This document shows, piece after piece, positions 7,361-15,142 of a stretch of 21,180 bases of DNA; the first letter of the stretch is position 1; each line of letters starts with the position of its first letter. Both the position numbers and the translations under genes were made by a program. Source of the DNA: Erysipelotrichaceae bacterium. GTDB lineage: Bacteria; Bacillota_I; Bacilli_A; Erysipelotrichales; Erysipelotrichaceae. The stretch is from assembly GCA_017418585.1 (NCBI GenBank), contig JAFONG010000004.1:1-21180 (forward strand), given 5' to 3'. The notes under the pieces were generated by a model, which saw only the letters and a program-made list of their open reading frames with translations, was not told the origin of the DNA and did no database searches.

Positions 7361-8350
7361 ATGAAAAGAATGTTGTCGGGTATTAAACCTACCGGCCAGC
7401 TGACGCTGGGAAACTACATCGGTGCTTTGCGGAATTTCGTAAAGTACCAGGATGACTATGAGATGGTCGTTTTCATTGCGAATCTGCACTGCATTACGGA
7501 ATACCAGGATCCTGAAGATCTAAGAAAGAATCTGACGGATGCGGTAGCACTGTACATGGCCTGCGGCCTGGATCCAGAAAAATCCGTCATCTTCCTGCAG
7601 ACGGATGTCCATTCCCATGCGGAACTGGGATATATCCTTGCCTGCAATACCTATCTGGGAGAACTTAACAGAATGACTCAGTTCAAGGATAAGACGGCAA
7701 AAGGCGAAAAGAACATGACCGCCGGTCTTTATACCTACCCTTGCCTGATGGCTGCGGATATCCTGCTGTACAACGCGAACTACGTACCGGTCGGCGAAGA
7801 CCAGAAGCAGCATGTCGAACTGTGCAGAGACATCGCCCAGCGTTTTAACAACAGATACGGCGAAACGTTTGTTGTACCTGAACCGCTGATCGCAAAAGTC
7901 GGAGCCAGAATCATGTCCCTTTCCGATCCATCCAAGAAGATGTCTAAATCTGAAGAAACGAATAAAGGCTGCATCTATCTGCTGGATGATCTGAAATCCG
8001 CAAGAAAAAAGATCATGTCGGCTGTAACTGATTCAGTCGGCATCATTCAGCTCGACAAGGAGAATCAGCCGGGATTGTACAATCTGATCGAGATCGCCTC
8101 CGCCTTGAGCGGCAGAAGCATGGAAGACATCGTCGATGAATTTTCCGGCGAAGGTTATGGCAAGCTTAAGGCTTATGTGGCCGATGTAGTATGTGCCGAA
8201 CTGGAAAAGATACAGAACCGATACCGTGAGATCATTGAATCGCATCAGATCGAAAAAGTATTGAATGAAGGAGCATTAAAAGCTTCATCGATCGCCGACA
8301 GGACACTGGAAGAAGTCAAAAAGAAAATCGGTCTTGAGATCAAATACTAA
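7361..8350 (+). CDS. trpS: Tryptophan--tRNA ligase
   Basis: Class I synthetase that charges tRNA-Trp in the cytoplasm. I choose ATG 7361 (329 residues) because GGGAGG (7350-7355) sits just upstream and the protein then begins MKRMLSGIKPTGQ, the usual TrpRS N-terminus. An in-frame GTG at 7328 would start inside the attenuator hairpin and is rejected. Motifs: PTGQLTLGNYIG (10-21, the HIGH equivalent), GEDQKQH (145-151) and KMSKS (193-197). The length matches Bacillus TrpRS (about 330). It is a single-gene unit between its own T-box and a strong terminator, with no trp biosynthetic genes nearby. Secure identification. Confidence 0.98.
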   Translation: MKRMLSGIKPTGQLTLGNYIGALRNFVKYQDDYEMVVFIANLHCITEYQDPEDLRKNLTDAVALYMACGLDPEKSVIFLQTDVHSHAELGYILACNTYLGELNRMTQFKDKTAKGEKNMTAGLYTYPCLMAADILLYNANYVPVGEDQKQHVELCRDIAQRFNNRYGETFVVPEPLIAKVGARIMSLSDPSKKMSKSEETNKGCIYLLDDLKSARKKIMSAVTDSVGIIQLDKENQPGLYNLIEIASALSGRSMEDIVDEFSGEGYGKLKAYVADVVCAELEKIQNRYREIIESHQIEKVLNEGALKASSIADRTLEEVKKKIGLEIKY

Positions 8351-8351
8351 A

Positions 8352-8378
8352 AACAATGGCACTGGCCATTGTTTTTTT
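8352..8378. terminator. Bidirectional intrinsic terminator between trpS and rmuC
   Basis: Perfect nine-base inverted repeat AACAATGGC (8352-8360) / GCCATTGTT (8365-8373) with a four-base loop, followed by a T run on the plus strand. On the minus strand the same hairpin is followed by TTTTT. It serves both convergent units; the rmuC stop codon (8377-8379) lies at its edge. Confidence 0.92.
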
Positions 8379-9411
8379 ATTCTTCTATCTCACCGGAATT
8401 GATTCTGGAGAAACGTTTCATGATCTTGTCGGATGTCGTGTTCAGATTGCTGAAGGCTGTACCGAGACTTTCATATGCCCTGTATAGTTCTGCCGTTCTT
8501 TTTTCATATCTTTGGAATTCAACGGATAATTCGCTTAGAAGCTGTTCGATCTCTTTTGCTTTTTCATCCTTCAGCTGTCCCAGATAGATGGAACGGATGG
8601 CAGTAATATAAGCCATCAAGGTTGTCGGAGATACGATGTACACCTTCAAACGGTAAGACAGTTCCACCAGATCGTGGAATTCCGTATAGATCTGCGAGAA
8701 TACGGCTTCTGCCGGGATGAACATGTATGCCAGATCGGCAGTTACACCGGGAATGATGTATTTCGATGCGATGACGTTTAGATGTTTCTTGATGTCTTCT
8801 TTGAACTGTTTCTTGGCTTTTTCTCTCTCGGAAGCAGAAAGATCGCCGTCATTCATCCTTCTGTAGTTCTCCAGAGGGAATTTGGAGTCGATACAGATGA
8901 GTTTCAGGGTATTTCCGCCGAATATTACCGCATCGGCAATCGAACCGTTAGGAAGCCTGTATTGCTTCTGGCAGCGTTCCGTATTATTGCCGAAAGAAGC
9001 TTCCAGAAGAGAATAAAGCTCTATTTCACCGAAAGTTCCTCTGCTTTTCTTGTCAGTCAGGATGTTCTGCAAGGAAACGACGTCCTCGGACAAGGCGTTG
9101 ATGTTCTTCTGAGCTTCATCGATCCTGGCGATCTTTTCGGTAATGCTGTTGAATACTTCGCTGGTCGTCTTATGCGACTGAATGATGTTGGAATTGACTC
9201 TCTCCGAAAAATTGCTGAAATCGGTATTCAGAGAACGGTTGAATTCGGTGAAATCGCGGTTGATGTTTTTCTGTATTTCAAAAACCGACCTGGTCAGTTC
9301 GTTGTTCAGGTCGTTGGTCTTCTTGGCGTTGTTCAGTACAATGATCAGGATGACAATGATGGATACGGTAAACAGTCCTGCCATGATGATCAGCAACAGA
9401 CTGTCGTTCAT
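8377..9411 (-). CDS. rmuC: DNA recombination protein RmuC family, membrane-anchored
   Basis: A 344-residue RmuC-family protein. RmuC limits recombination at inverted repeats and is a predicted nuclease with a PD-(D/E)XK-like fold; its precise activity is poorly known. Residues 4-27 form one N-terminal membrane helix. Residues 30-115 are charged and heptad-like, predicted coiled coil. The RmuC domain starts at about 120 (SRGTFGEIELYSLLE), and the putative active-site region is NGSIADAVIFGG...CIDSKFPLENY (about 155-183). The ATG overlaps the stop of the small upstream ORF by one base (TAATG), with GAGGAAG upstream as its ribosome binding site. Last gene of the cvpA operon. Family assignment is firm; the biochemical role is inferred from the family. 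Confidence 0.93.
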   Translation of the reverse strand: MNDSLLLIIMAGLFTVSIIVILIIVLNNAKKTNDLNNELTRSVFEIQKNINRDFTEFNRSLNTDFSNFSERVNSNIIQSHKTTSEVFNSITEKIARIDEAQKNINALSEDVVSLQNILTDKKSRGTFGEIELYSLLEASFGNNTERCQKQYRLPNGSIADAVIFGGNTLKLICIDSKFPLENYRRMNDGDLSASEREKAKKQFKEDIKKHLNVIASKYIIPGVTADLAYMFIPAEAVFSQIYTEFHDLVELSYRLKVYIVSPTTLMAYITAIRSIYLGQLKDEKAKEIEQLLSELSVEFQRYEKRTAELYRAYESLGTAFSNLNTTSDKIMKRFSRINSGEIEE

Positions 9412-9575
9412 TATTCTTCCTCGTTGTTGATGTAGTCTCTTAACAGAGCGAGTCTGCTCTGGGAATTGTCGTCCTTCTCAATTCCTGTTGCCATCAGAAC
9501 GAAAAACCGGGATGATATCACGGTAAACAGAACAAGACTTAACAGCGACAGATAATCAGAAAGATTCTTCAGCAT
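9411..9575 (-). CDS. Small single-span membrane protein (54 aa) between uvrC and rmuC, function unknown
   Basis: An ORF of 54 codons plus TAA. It starts at ATG 9573-9575 inside the last 20 bases of uvrC and ends in a TAATG one-base overlap with rmuC, so it fills the only gap in an otherwise fully overlapping operon. An in-frame TGA lies four codons upstream of the ATG, so no longer start is possible. Residues 8-32 are hydrophobic (YLSLLSLVLFTVISSRFFVL and following), a probable membrane helix. Residues 33-54 are polar and end in three Glu, whose codons also supply the rmuC Shine-Dalgarno. The ribosome site in front (GAGAGAAG) is weak, so translation may depend on coupling to uvrC. I do not recognise a family. 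It could help anchor or regulate the membrane-bound RmuC, but that is speculation. Confidence 0.68.
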   Translation of the reverse strand: MLKNLSDYLSLLSLVLFTVISSRFFVLMATGIEKDDNSQSRLALLRDYINNEEE

Positions 9576-11316
9576 TTTCTTCTCTCAGTTTATTATACAG
9601 TTCTTCTGCTGTTTTTGCATTCAGAACCGTTTTCAGTTCATCCAGGGAAAGAGTTCTAAGTCTGGAGATGGAATGATACTTCTTCAGAAGTTTCATGCGC
9701 GATTTCGGTCCTAAACCTTTGATGTCGTCAAGTACGGAATGATAAACGGCCTTGGACCGCAGTTTCTTGTGATAGGTAATTGCAAATCTGTGTACTTCAT
9801 CCTGCATGTTGGTGAGAAAGAAGAACAGATTGGAGTCTTTGTTGATCGGTACGATCTGATAATCGCTGTTCATCAGATAGGACGTATTGTGATGATCATC
9901 TTTTCCTAGACCGGTCAGAGTGATATCCATGTTCAAAGACTGCAGTATTTCTTTTGCAGCATCGATCTGTATCCTGCCGCCGTCGACGATGATCAGATCC
10001 GGTCTTTCCAGACCTTCTTTCAGTACACGGAAATATCTTCTGTATAGCATTTCTTTCATCGACTGCAAGTCGTTGGCGCCTTCTTCAAGCTTGTATAGTC
10101 TATAGTCTTTTTTTGATGGCTTGAAGTCTTTATATACCACCATGGCTCCGACCGTATTTGTTCCGCCGGTATGGGAGTTGTCGAAAAGCTCGATTCTTCC
10201 GATTTTCCTGTTGAATATTCTAAAGAATTCTTCTTCCAGACCTGAATTGTAGTTTTCTTTGCTGGTAATGACGTTTCTGTTCTGGTTCAGAAGCGCAATG
10301 CAGTTTTCTTTTGCCTGCTTCAGAAGCTGGTATTTGTATCCCCTGCTCACGCTGTCGCAGCTGTAAAGATCTTTGAAATAAGGAAGCAGTTCTTTCGGAA
10401 CATAGAGTTTTTTCGGAAGCTGGTTGATTTCGTAGAACTGATAAATGTAGGAGGAGACGAAGTTCTCCGGGTCTCCGACCAGAAAATCGATGAATTTATC
10501 GGATGACAACAGCCTTCCGTTCTTGATGAACAGTCCGGTAATGGAGATGTATCCGTCTTCCGTATAGTAATTGAAAACATCAAAGGATTCCCTGTTGTTT
10601 TTCTGGACGTTCTGTTTCTGATTTGTCTGTCCGATATCCTGAATCAGGTCTCTGTAGTATGCGGCATTCTCATAATCGAGACGTTCCGTTGCTTCATTCA
10701 TCTTATTCTTTAGATCCTGGACGATCTGACGGCTGTCACCGTTGAGAAAATCGGTGATCAGGTTCTTTGTCTTTTCATTCTCTTTCGGATCGACTGGATA
10801 TTTGCAATACCCGGGACACTGCCCAAGATGGTAATAGAGACAGACATCTTTCTTTATAGGATCGCATTTTCTGGTTGGATAGAGTTTGTTGATCAGTTCT
10901 ACCATGTTTCTGGCTGCACCGACATCCGGGAATGGTCCGTAGATCTTGCCTTTATATCTTGTTTTCTTTTTCAGTCTGACGACGGAAACGTAAGGTTCAT
11001 CGCAGTCTTTCAGAAGAATATACGGGTACGACTTGTCGTCCTTGAATACGATGTTGTATTTTGGATCGTATTCTTTGATCAGATTGTATTCAAGGATCAG
11101 GGCTTCCTTCTCGGATGAAGTGACGATGTATTCGAAGTCGGATATATTGCTTACGAGCTTCGTCGTTTTATAGTCGTGAGCGCCCTTGAAATAGGAATTG
11201 ACGCGGTTGAAAAGATTGATCGCCTTACCGACATAGATCACCGTTCCTTCTTTGTCTTTATGAAGATAAACGCCCGGTTTCTTAGGAAGCGTCTTAAGCT
11301 TCTCTTTCAGTTCCAT
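9556..11316 (-). CDS. uvrC: UvrABC system protein C (excinuclease subunit)
   Basis: Makes the dual incisions in nucleotide excision repair, acting with UvrA and UvrB. The 586 residues are a normal length. An N-terminal GIY-YIG nuclease (GVY at 15-17, YVGKA at 28-32) makes the 3' cut. Four cysteines (151, 159, 167, 171) match the UvrC iron-sulfur cluster site. A UVR motif lies near 199-228 (UvrB contact). The RNase H-like 5'-nuclease follows (D379 in IELFDNSH, D445 in IIVDGG, H509 in DEVHRFA), then a C-terminal (HhH)2 at about 528-580. The ATG overlaps the mutS2 stop by one base (TAATG), with GGAG eight bases upstream. uvrC near mutS2 is a conserved Bacillota arrangement. Confidence 0.98.
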   Translation of the reverse strand: MELKEKLKTLPKKPGVYLHKDKEGTVIYVGKAINLFNRVNSYFKGAHDYKTTKLVSNISDFEYIVTSSEKEALILEYNLIKEYDPKYNIVFKDDKSYPYILLKDCDEPYVSVVRLKKKTRYKGKIYGPFPDVGAARNMVELINKLYPTRKCDPIKKDVCLYYHLGQCPGYCKYPVDPKENEKTKNLITDFLNGDSRQIVQDLKNKMNEATERLDYENAAYYRDLIQDIGQTNQKQNVQKNNRESFDVFNYYTEDGYISITGLFIKNGRLLSSDKFIDFLVGDPENFVSSYIYQFYEINQLPKKLYVPKELLPYFKDLYSCDSVSRGYKYQLLKQAKENCIALLNQNRNVITSKENYNSGLEEEFFRIFNRKIGRIELFDNSHTGGTNTVGAMVVYKDFKPSKKDYRLYKLEEGANDLQSMKEMLYRRYFRVLKEGLERPDLIIVDGGRIQIDAAKEILQSLNMDITLTGLGKDDHHNTSYLMNSDYQIVPINKDSNLFFFLTNMQDEVHRFAITYHKKLRSKAVYHSVLDDIKGLGPKSRMKLLKKYHSISRLRTLSLDELKTVLNAKTAEELYNKLREENAEESF

Positions 11317-13583
11317 TACTTGAACTCCACAATCGTAACAGCGCTGCCGCCGTCGTAATAATCGCCGTCTTTAAAAGATTTGATGTAGGACAGCTTTTTC
11401 ATTCTGTTTCTTAAAGCCGTACGCAGCTGTCCCGTACCGATGCCGTGTATGACTTTGACAGAACTCATGTGCGCGGCATTTGCCTTGTCCAGATATTCTT
11501 CCATCATGATAAGACCGTCTTCCACTCTTTCACCGACCAGATTGATCTGTGAAGGAACGCGGGAATACTTCTTTGCGTAGACCCTGGTTTCCTGTTTCTG
11601 AACGACCGGAATCAAAGTCAGATCAGACAGTTTCGTTTTTATGGTAATACCGCGGATATCGACTGTGGCGTTTTCTTTATTGATTGAGGTAAGCACACCG
11701 ATCTGTTCGTTATCGGAAATACGGACATGGTCTCCTACTTTCAGTTCCACGTTTTCTTCTTTTTCTTCCGGCGGCAATACGGCCAGATCTTCTATTTCAT
11801 CAACGACTTCTTTCTGTTTCCTGTCGGAGATGCTTTCAAGCTTTTCGATTGCCTGTTCCTTTACTTCTTCTATATAAGCGTTGAGTTCTTCCAGATATCT
11901 GTCTTTCAGTTTCTGTTTTTCAAGTTCGAATTCGGCTATTTTTGTTTCATATTCCCTGATCGTGGCTTCAAGTCTTTGATTTTCCCGGTTCAGTCTTTCT
12001 TTTTCCAGCTCGTTTTCATCGATCTGCCTGGAAAGTCTGTTTAAAAGCTCGTCCTGTTGGCTCTGGTTCTTTTTCAGATAATCCTTGGCGCTGTCGATGA
12101 TCCGGGAATTATCGAAATAACGGGAAGCGATTTCTATCGCATTGGATGATCCGATGGAATCTTCCAGATATCTGTAGGTAGGCATCAGGGTATTCATGTT
12201 GAAACCGACAGAAGACAGAAGGATCTGCTCATCTTCATAAGAATACTTCTTGATGTCATCGAAATGGGTGGTAATGATAAAGACGGATTTCTTTTCTTTG
12301 ATCTGATCCAGAATGGCCAGCGATATGGCCTGAGCTTCTTTCGGGTCGGTTCCGCTGATCAGTTCATCGATAAGGATCAGCGAATGCTCATCAGCATCGT
12401 TGAGAATGGAATTGATATTTGTAATGTGCGCAGAGAACGTCGAAAGCGAGTCCTGAATGGACTGATTGTCGTCGATGTCGATGTAGACATTTTTATAGAA
12501 CGGAACTTTCGCTTCGGATGCGACGATCGGAATGCCTAAGTAAGTCATGATGACGGATAGCCCGATCGCCTTTAAAGAAACGGTCTTGCCGCCGGTATTG
12601 GATCCGGAAATGACGATGCCCTGATAAGGAGGATACAGGCGGTAGCTGTTGGACACGACTTTATTCTCATCAATCAAAGGATGGCAAAGATCCTTGAATT
12701 CAAAGTATTTTTCGCCCTCGACTGCAGCGACAATGGCCTTTCTTTTAAAGCCGAAGTCGGCTTTTGCGAATATGACGCACAAAAGCATCAGCGATTCGAA
12801 ATTATGAATGTACAGGTCGGAAACGGAGGAAACCAGATACGAGAGTTCGATCAGAATCCGCTCTATTTCGTCGTCTCTGTCCTGCATCAGCTGGATCTTC
12901 TTGTTGTTGAGATCGATAAAAGAAGCGGGTTCGACATAGAAAGCCAGTCCGCTTGCACTGCTGCCGTAGGTATATCCCTGGAATCTGTTCTTATCGGTAT
13001 TCTTGATCAGGAAAGTGATCCTGTCGTTGCGCAGATAAATGGAGCTTTCCTGCAAACTGTCGCCATGCTTGTCGATAAAAGTATAAGCCTTGCTGTATAG
13101 ATCCTTTTCGCACTGTTCCAGCTGCATTCTGATCTGTTTCAGCCGATCGGAAGCGTCGTCCTTGACTTCTCCTGCTGAATCGATGCAGTTTTCGATCTTG
13201 TCGAAGACGTGGTCGTTTGTCGAAATAGAATCGGTATAATCGCAGATGGACAGTTCGTGGTTGAACCTAGTGAACAGCTTTGCGATCCGCTTGCAGTGAT
13301 GATGAAATACCAGCGTTTTCTTCAGTTCCTGTCCCGTCAGCATGATGTTCTTGTCGGCTTTTTCCAGCAGATCGGAAACATTCTCGATGCCGTCGAAACT
13401 GATCAGAAAACCTTCGTTCAGCAGTTTCAGGGCTTCCGCGGTTTCACTGATCTTTTTTCTGATCTGCAGCGGATTAAAAGAGACCTCTTCATTAAGAATG
13501 AGGTCTTTCGCTTCCCTGATTGCTGCGTTTTTGGCGATCTGCTGATGAATGACATCCAGATCCAGATTGGAGTAATCGTTCAT
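11316..13583 (-). CDS. mutS2: MutS2 family ATPase (Smr-domain protein)
   Basis: MutS2 proteins lack the MutS mismatch-recognition domains. They suppress recombination or, in Bacillus, act on collided ribosomes. I start at ATG 13581-13583 (755 residues): it overlaps the cvpA stop as TGATG and has GGAG (13592-13595) eight bases upstream. An ATG 18 bases earlier has no ribosome site. In the 755-residue numbering: core/lever region 1-310, Walker A GSNTGGKT (327-334), Walker B LILIDELISG near 402-411, long coiled coil about 510-600, a KOW-like beta segment near 614-660, and a C-terminal Smr domain from about 675 with HGIGTG. The Smr LDLR motif reads INLV here (N681, V683), so the Asp and Arg are missing. 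Identification is secure; the Smr activity is doubtful. Confidence 0.96.
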   Translation of the reverse strand: MNDYSNLDLDVIHQQIAKNAAIREAKDLILNEEVSFNPLQIRKKISETAEALKLLNEGFLISFDGIENVSDLLEKADKNIMLTGQELKKTLVFHHHCKRIAKLFTRFNHELSICDYTDSISTNDHVFDKIENCIDSAGEVKDDASDRLKQIRMQLEQCEKDLYSKAYTFIDKHGDSLQESSIYLRNDRITFLIKNTDKNRFQGYTYGSSASGLAFYVEPASFIDLNNKKIQLMQDRDDEIERILIELSYLVSSVSDLYIHNFESLMLLCVIFAKADFGFKRKAIVAAVEGEKYFEFKDLCHPLIDENKVVSNSYRLYPPYQGIVISGSNTGGKTVSLKAIGLSVIMTYLGIPIVASEAKVPFYKNVYIDIDDNQSIQDSLSTFSAHITNINSILNDADEHSLILIDELISGTDPKEAQAISLAILDQIKEKKSVFIITTHFDDIKKYSYEDEQILLSSVGFNMNTLMPTYRYLEDSIGSSNAIEIASRYFDNSRIIDSAKDYLKKNQSQQDELLNRLSRQIDENELEKERLNRENQRLEATIREYETKIAEFELEKQKLKDRYLEELNAYIEEVKEQAIEKLESISDRKQKEVVDEIEDLAVLPPEEKEENVELKVGDHVRISDNEQIGVLTSINKENATVDIRGITIKTKLSDLTLIPVVQKQETRVYAKKYSRVPSQINLVGERVEDGLIMMEEYLDKANAAHMSSVKVIHGIGTGQLRTALRNRMKKLSYIKSFKDGDYYDGGSAVTIVEFK

Positions 13584-14206
13584 CAGAACGACTCCAGCCA
13601 TTTCTGGAATTCTTCCCGATAGCTTTCAATGTCAAATCCGGCAGGTTTATCGGTTAAACTGGAACTGTTGATCTTTTCCGATATAAAAGTCAAGGCAGAG
13701 CGGGAAAAACCGCTGATGTATTTCAGGACGGAATGTTCAATGGCATCCTTGCCGTTTTTGAACAGCGGCAGTCCCAGAAGCATCGTAATCGCCAAAGAGA
13801 CGATCGTCGCATTGAAGATTCCGGTAAGACATCCTAAAGTCTGGTTGAAACCCCCCAGTACAGGGATCTTGTTGATGGATTTCAGCAGAATGGATATGAA
13901 GATGTACAGGACCTTCAGTACGAGGAATATGATCAGGAAATAGGCGATGATGTTGACGGTCTGGTTGAGATCCATCAGTTTATTCAGCATCATTGTCTCA
14001 GTACTCAACTTGTTCAGATCGATCAGCGGGAATACTTTCGCGAAGACCGGAGATGCGAACCAGGCGGCTATCAGTGCCAGTATCGTATAAACCATATTGA
14101 CAAGTTCATATAAAAAGCCTTTATGATAACCGATGATGATGAAAGCCAGATAGATCGCCGCAATCAGAATAGAAATGTAAATAAAGTAGTTCTCAGGTAT
14201 TGTCAT
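13583..14206 (-). CDS. cvpA: CvpA family membrane protein
   Basis: A 207-residue protein with four predicted membrane helices (about 8-26, 33-52, 85-108, 122-146) and a polar C-terminal tail. This fits the CvpA/YshB family, named for colicin V production in E. coli; its molecular function is unsettled. The family assignment rests on topology, the pattern IGYHKGFLYELVNMV near 25-39, and its position between rnhC and mutS2, where Bacillus has yshB. It leads the operon cvpA-mutS2-uvrC-small ORF-rmuC. The ATG has no Shine-Dalgarno and lies six bases after a TAGAAT box, suggesting a leaderless transcript. zapA and polX, present at this locus in Bacillus, are absent. Confidence 0.85.
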   Translation of the reverse strand: MTIPENYFIYISILIAAIYLAFIIIGYHKGFLYELVNMVYTILALIAAWFASPVFAKVFPLIDLNKLSTETMMLNKLMDLNQTVNIIAYFLIIFLVLKVLYIFISILLKSINKIPVLGGFNQTLGCLTGIFNATIVSLAITMLLGLPLFKNGKDAIEHSVLKYISGFSRSALTFISEKINSSSLTDKPAGFDIESYREEFQKWLESF

Positions 14207-14212
14207 AAATAA

Positions 14213-14242
14213 ATTCTATCGCATTTATCAATATATCGCCAA
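14213..14242 (-). promoter_or_regulatory. cvpA operon promoter, predicted leaderless
   Basis: Minus strand: -35 TTGGCG (14237-14242), 18-base spacer, -10 TAGAAT (14213-14218). Six bases separate the -10 from the cvpA ATG (14204-14206), so the expected start is the A of the ATG. Its -35 lies in the spacer of the divergent rnhC promoter. Confidence 0.6.
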
Positions 14243-14254
14243 CTTTGTTATACT
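14225..14254 (+). promoter_or_regulatory. rnhC promoter, predicted leaderless
   Basis: Plus strand: -35 TTATCA (14225-14230), 18-base spacer, -10 TATACT (14249-14254). Six bases separate the -10 from the rnhC ATG at 14261, so the expected +1 is the start codon itself. No Shine-Dalgarno is present. It interlocks with the cvpA promoter. Confidence 0.6.
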
Positions 14255-14260
14255 TATTGT

Positions 14261-15109
14261 ATGAGCAATTTTTCTTTCCGCCTGAATGACGACAAGATCG
14301 CGAAAATCAAGGAAACATTCAAGGAATACATCAGACCCAACAGCAACGAATATGTGGATACGTTCATTCAGAAAGACGATCTGACGATCACCATATATAA
14401 AACCAGAAAGGTCGTTTTTCAGGGAAACGAAGCCTTTTTTTATGCGTCTGCCTATCTGGATCCGGTAAAGAAGAGACAAGCCGGTTCCGATGAAGTAGGA
14501 ACAGGAGACGCATTCGGACCGATCGTCGTCTGTGCAGCTATTGTCGAGGAGGAAGACTACCCTTACATCGAAGAGAATCACATTACCGATTCCAAGCAGC
14601 TGACCGATGTCTATATCCGCAGAATAGGCAAGGAACTGACGGAAAAGTTTAAGCATTCCCTGCTGATTCTGGATAATGAGAAGTACAATCAGGTCCATCT
14701 AAGCAACAACCTGAATGCGATCAAGGCCAAGATGCACAACAAGGCCTATCTGAACATGCTGCAGAAAGGCTATGATATTCCTGCCGCCGCATATGTGGAT
14801 CAGTTCTGCGGTGTTGACGACTATTTCCATTATCTGTTTGATGAACCGGAAATCTACCGTGACCTGATCTTTGAAACAAAGGCAGAAGAGAAATACCCTG
14901 CCGTAGCCATCGGATCGATCATCAGCCGTTATGCATTCCTGCTGCAGATGGATCAGATGGAGAAAAGATTCAATATGGTTTTCCCGAAAGGATCATCCGA
15001 TACGGAACAGATCGCAAAAACGGCCGAGACGTTTGTGAAAAGATACGGAAAAGACAGACTGACACAGGTAGCGAAACTGCATTTTAAGAATTTCGACAGT
15101 TTCCGGTAA
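14261..15109 (+). CDS. rnhC: Ribonuclease HIII
   Basis: Degrades the RNA strand of RNA-DNA hybrids (R-loops, primers) in the cytoplasm. The 282 residues comprise an N-terminal TBP-like substrate-binding domain (1-70, including the KVVFQG strand at 50-55) characteristic of type HIII, then the RNase HII-like catalytic domain with AGSDEVGTGD (74-83; catalytic D77 and E78), ITDSKQL (108-114) and YVDQF (178-182; catalytic D180). The start MSNF aligns with the usual RNase HIII N-terminus, so the ATG is believable despite having no ribosome binding site. It is divergent from cvpA, as rnhC and the zapA-cvpA group neighbour each other in Bacillus. proS follows after 33 bases. Confidence 0.96.
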   Translation: MSNFSFRLNDDKIAKIKETFKEYIRPNSNEYVDTFIQKDDLTITIYKTRKVVFQGNEAFFYASAYLDPVKKRQAGSDEVGTGDAFGPIVVCAAIVEEEDYPYIEENHITDSKQLTDVYIRRIGKELTEKFKHSLLILDNEKYNQVHLSNNLNAIKAKMHNKAYLNMLQKGYDIPAAAYVDQFCGVDDYFHYLFDEPEIYRDLIFETKAEEKYPAVAIGSIISRYAFLLQMDQMEKRFNMVFPKGSSDTEQIAKTAETFVKRYGKDRLTQVAKLHFKNFDSFR

Positions 15110-15112
15110 TAG

Positions 15113-15118
15113 TATAAT
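15113..15118 (+). promoter_or_regulatory. -10 box of a proS promoter
   Basis: A perfect TATAAT begins three bases after the rnhC stop. The predicted start near 15125 leaves a short leader carrying GAGGAA (15132-15137) before the proS ATG at 15143. The -35 region is poor (TTTCGA, 16-base spacer). There is no room for a T-box, unlike the other synthetase genes here. Confidence 0.55.
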
Positions 15119-15142
15119 GGTGAAGATGAAAGAGGAACGGAT

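Noticed and set aside
13584..13601. Upstream ATG giving MutS2 six extra residues
   Set aside because: No Shine-Dalgarno in front of it, whereas the ATG at 13581-13583 has GGAG at ideal spacing and a TGATG overlap with cvpA.
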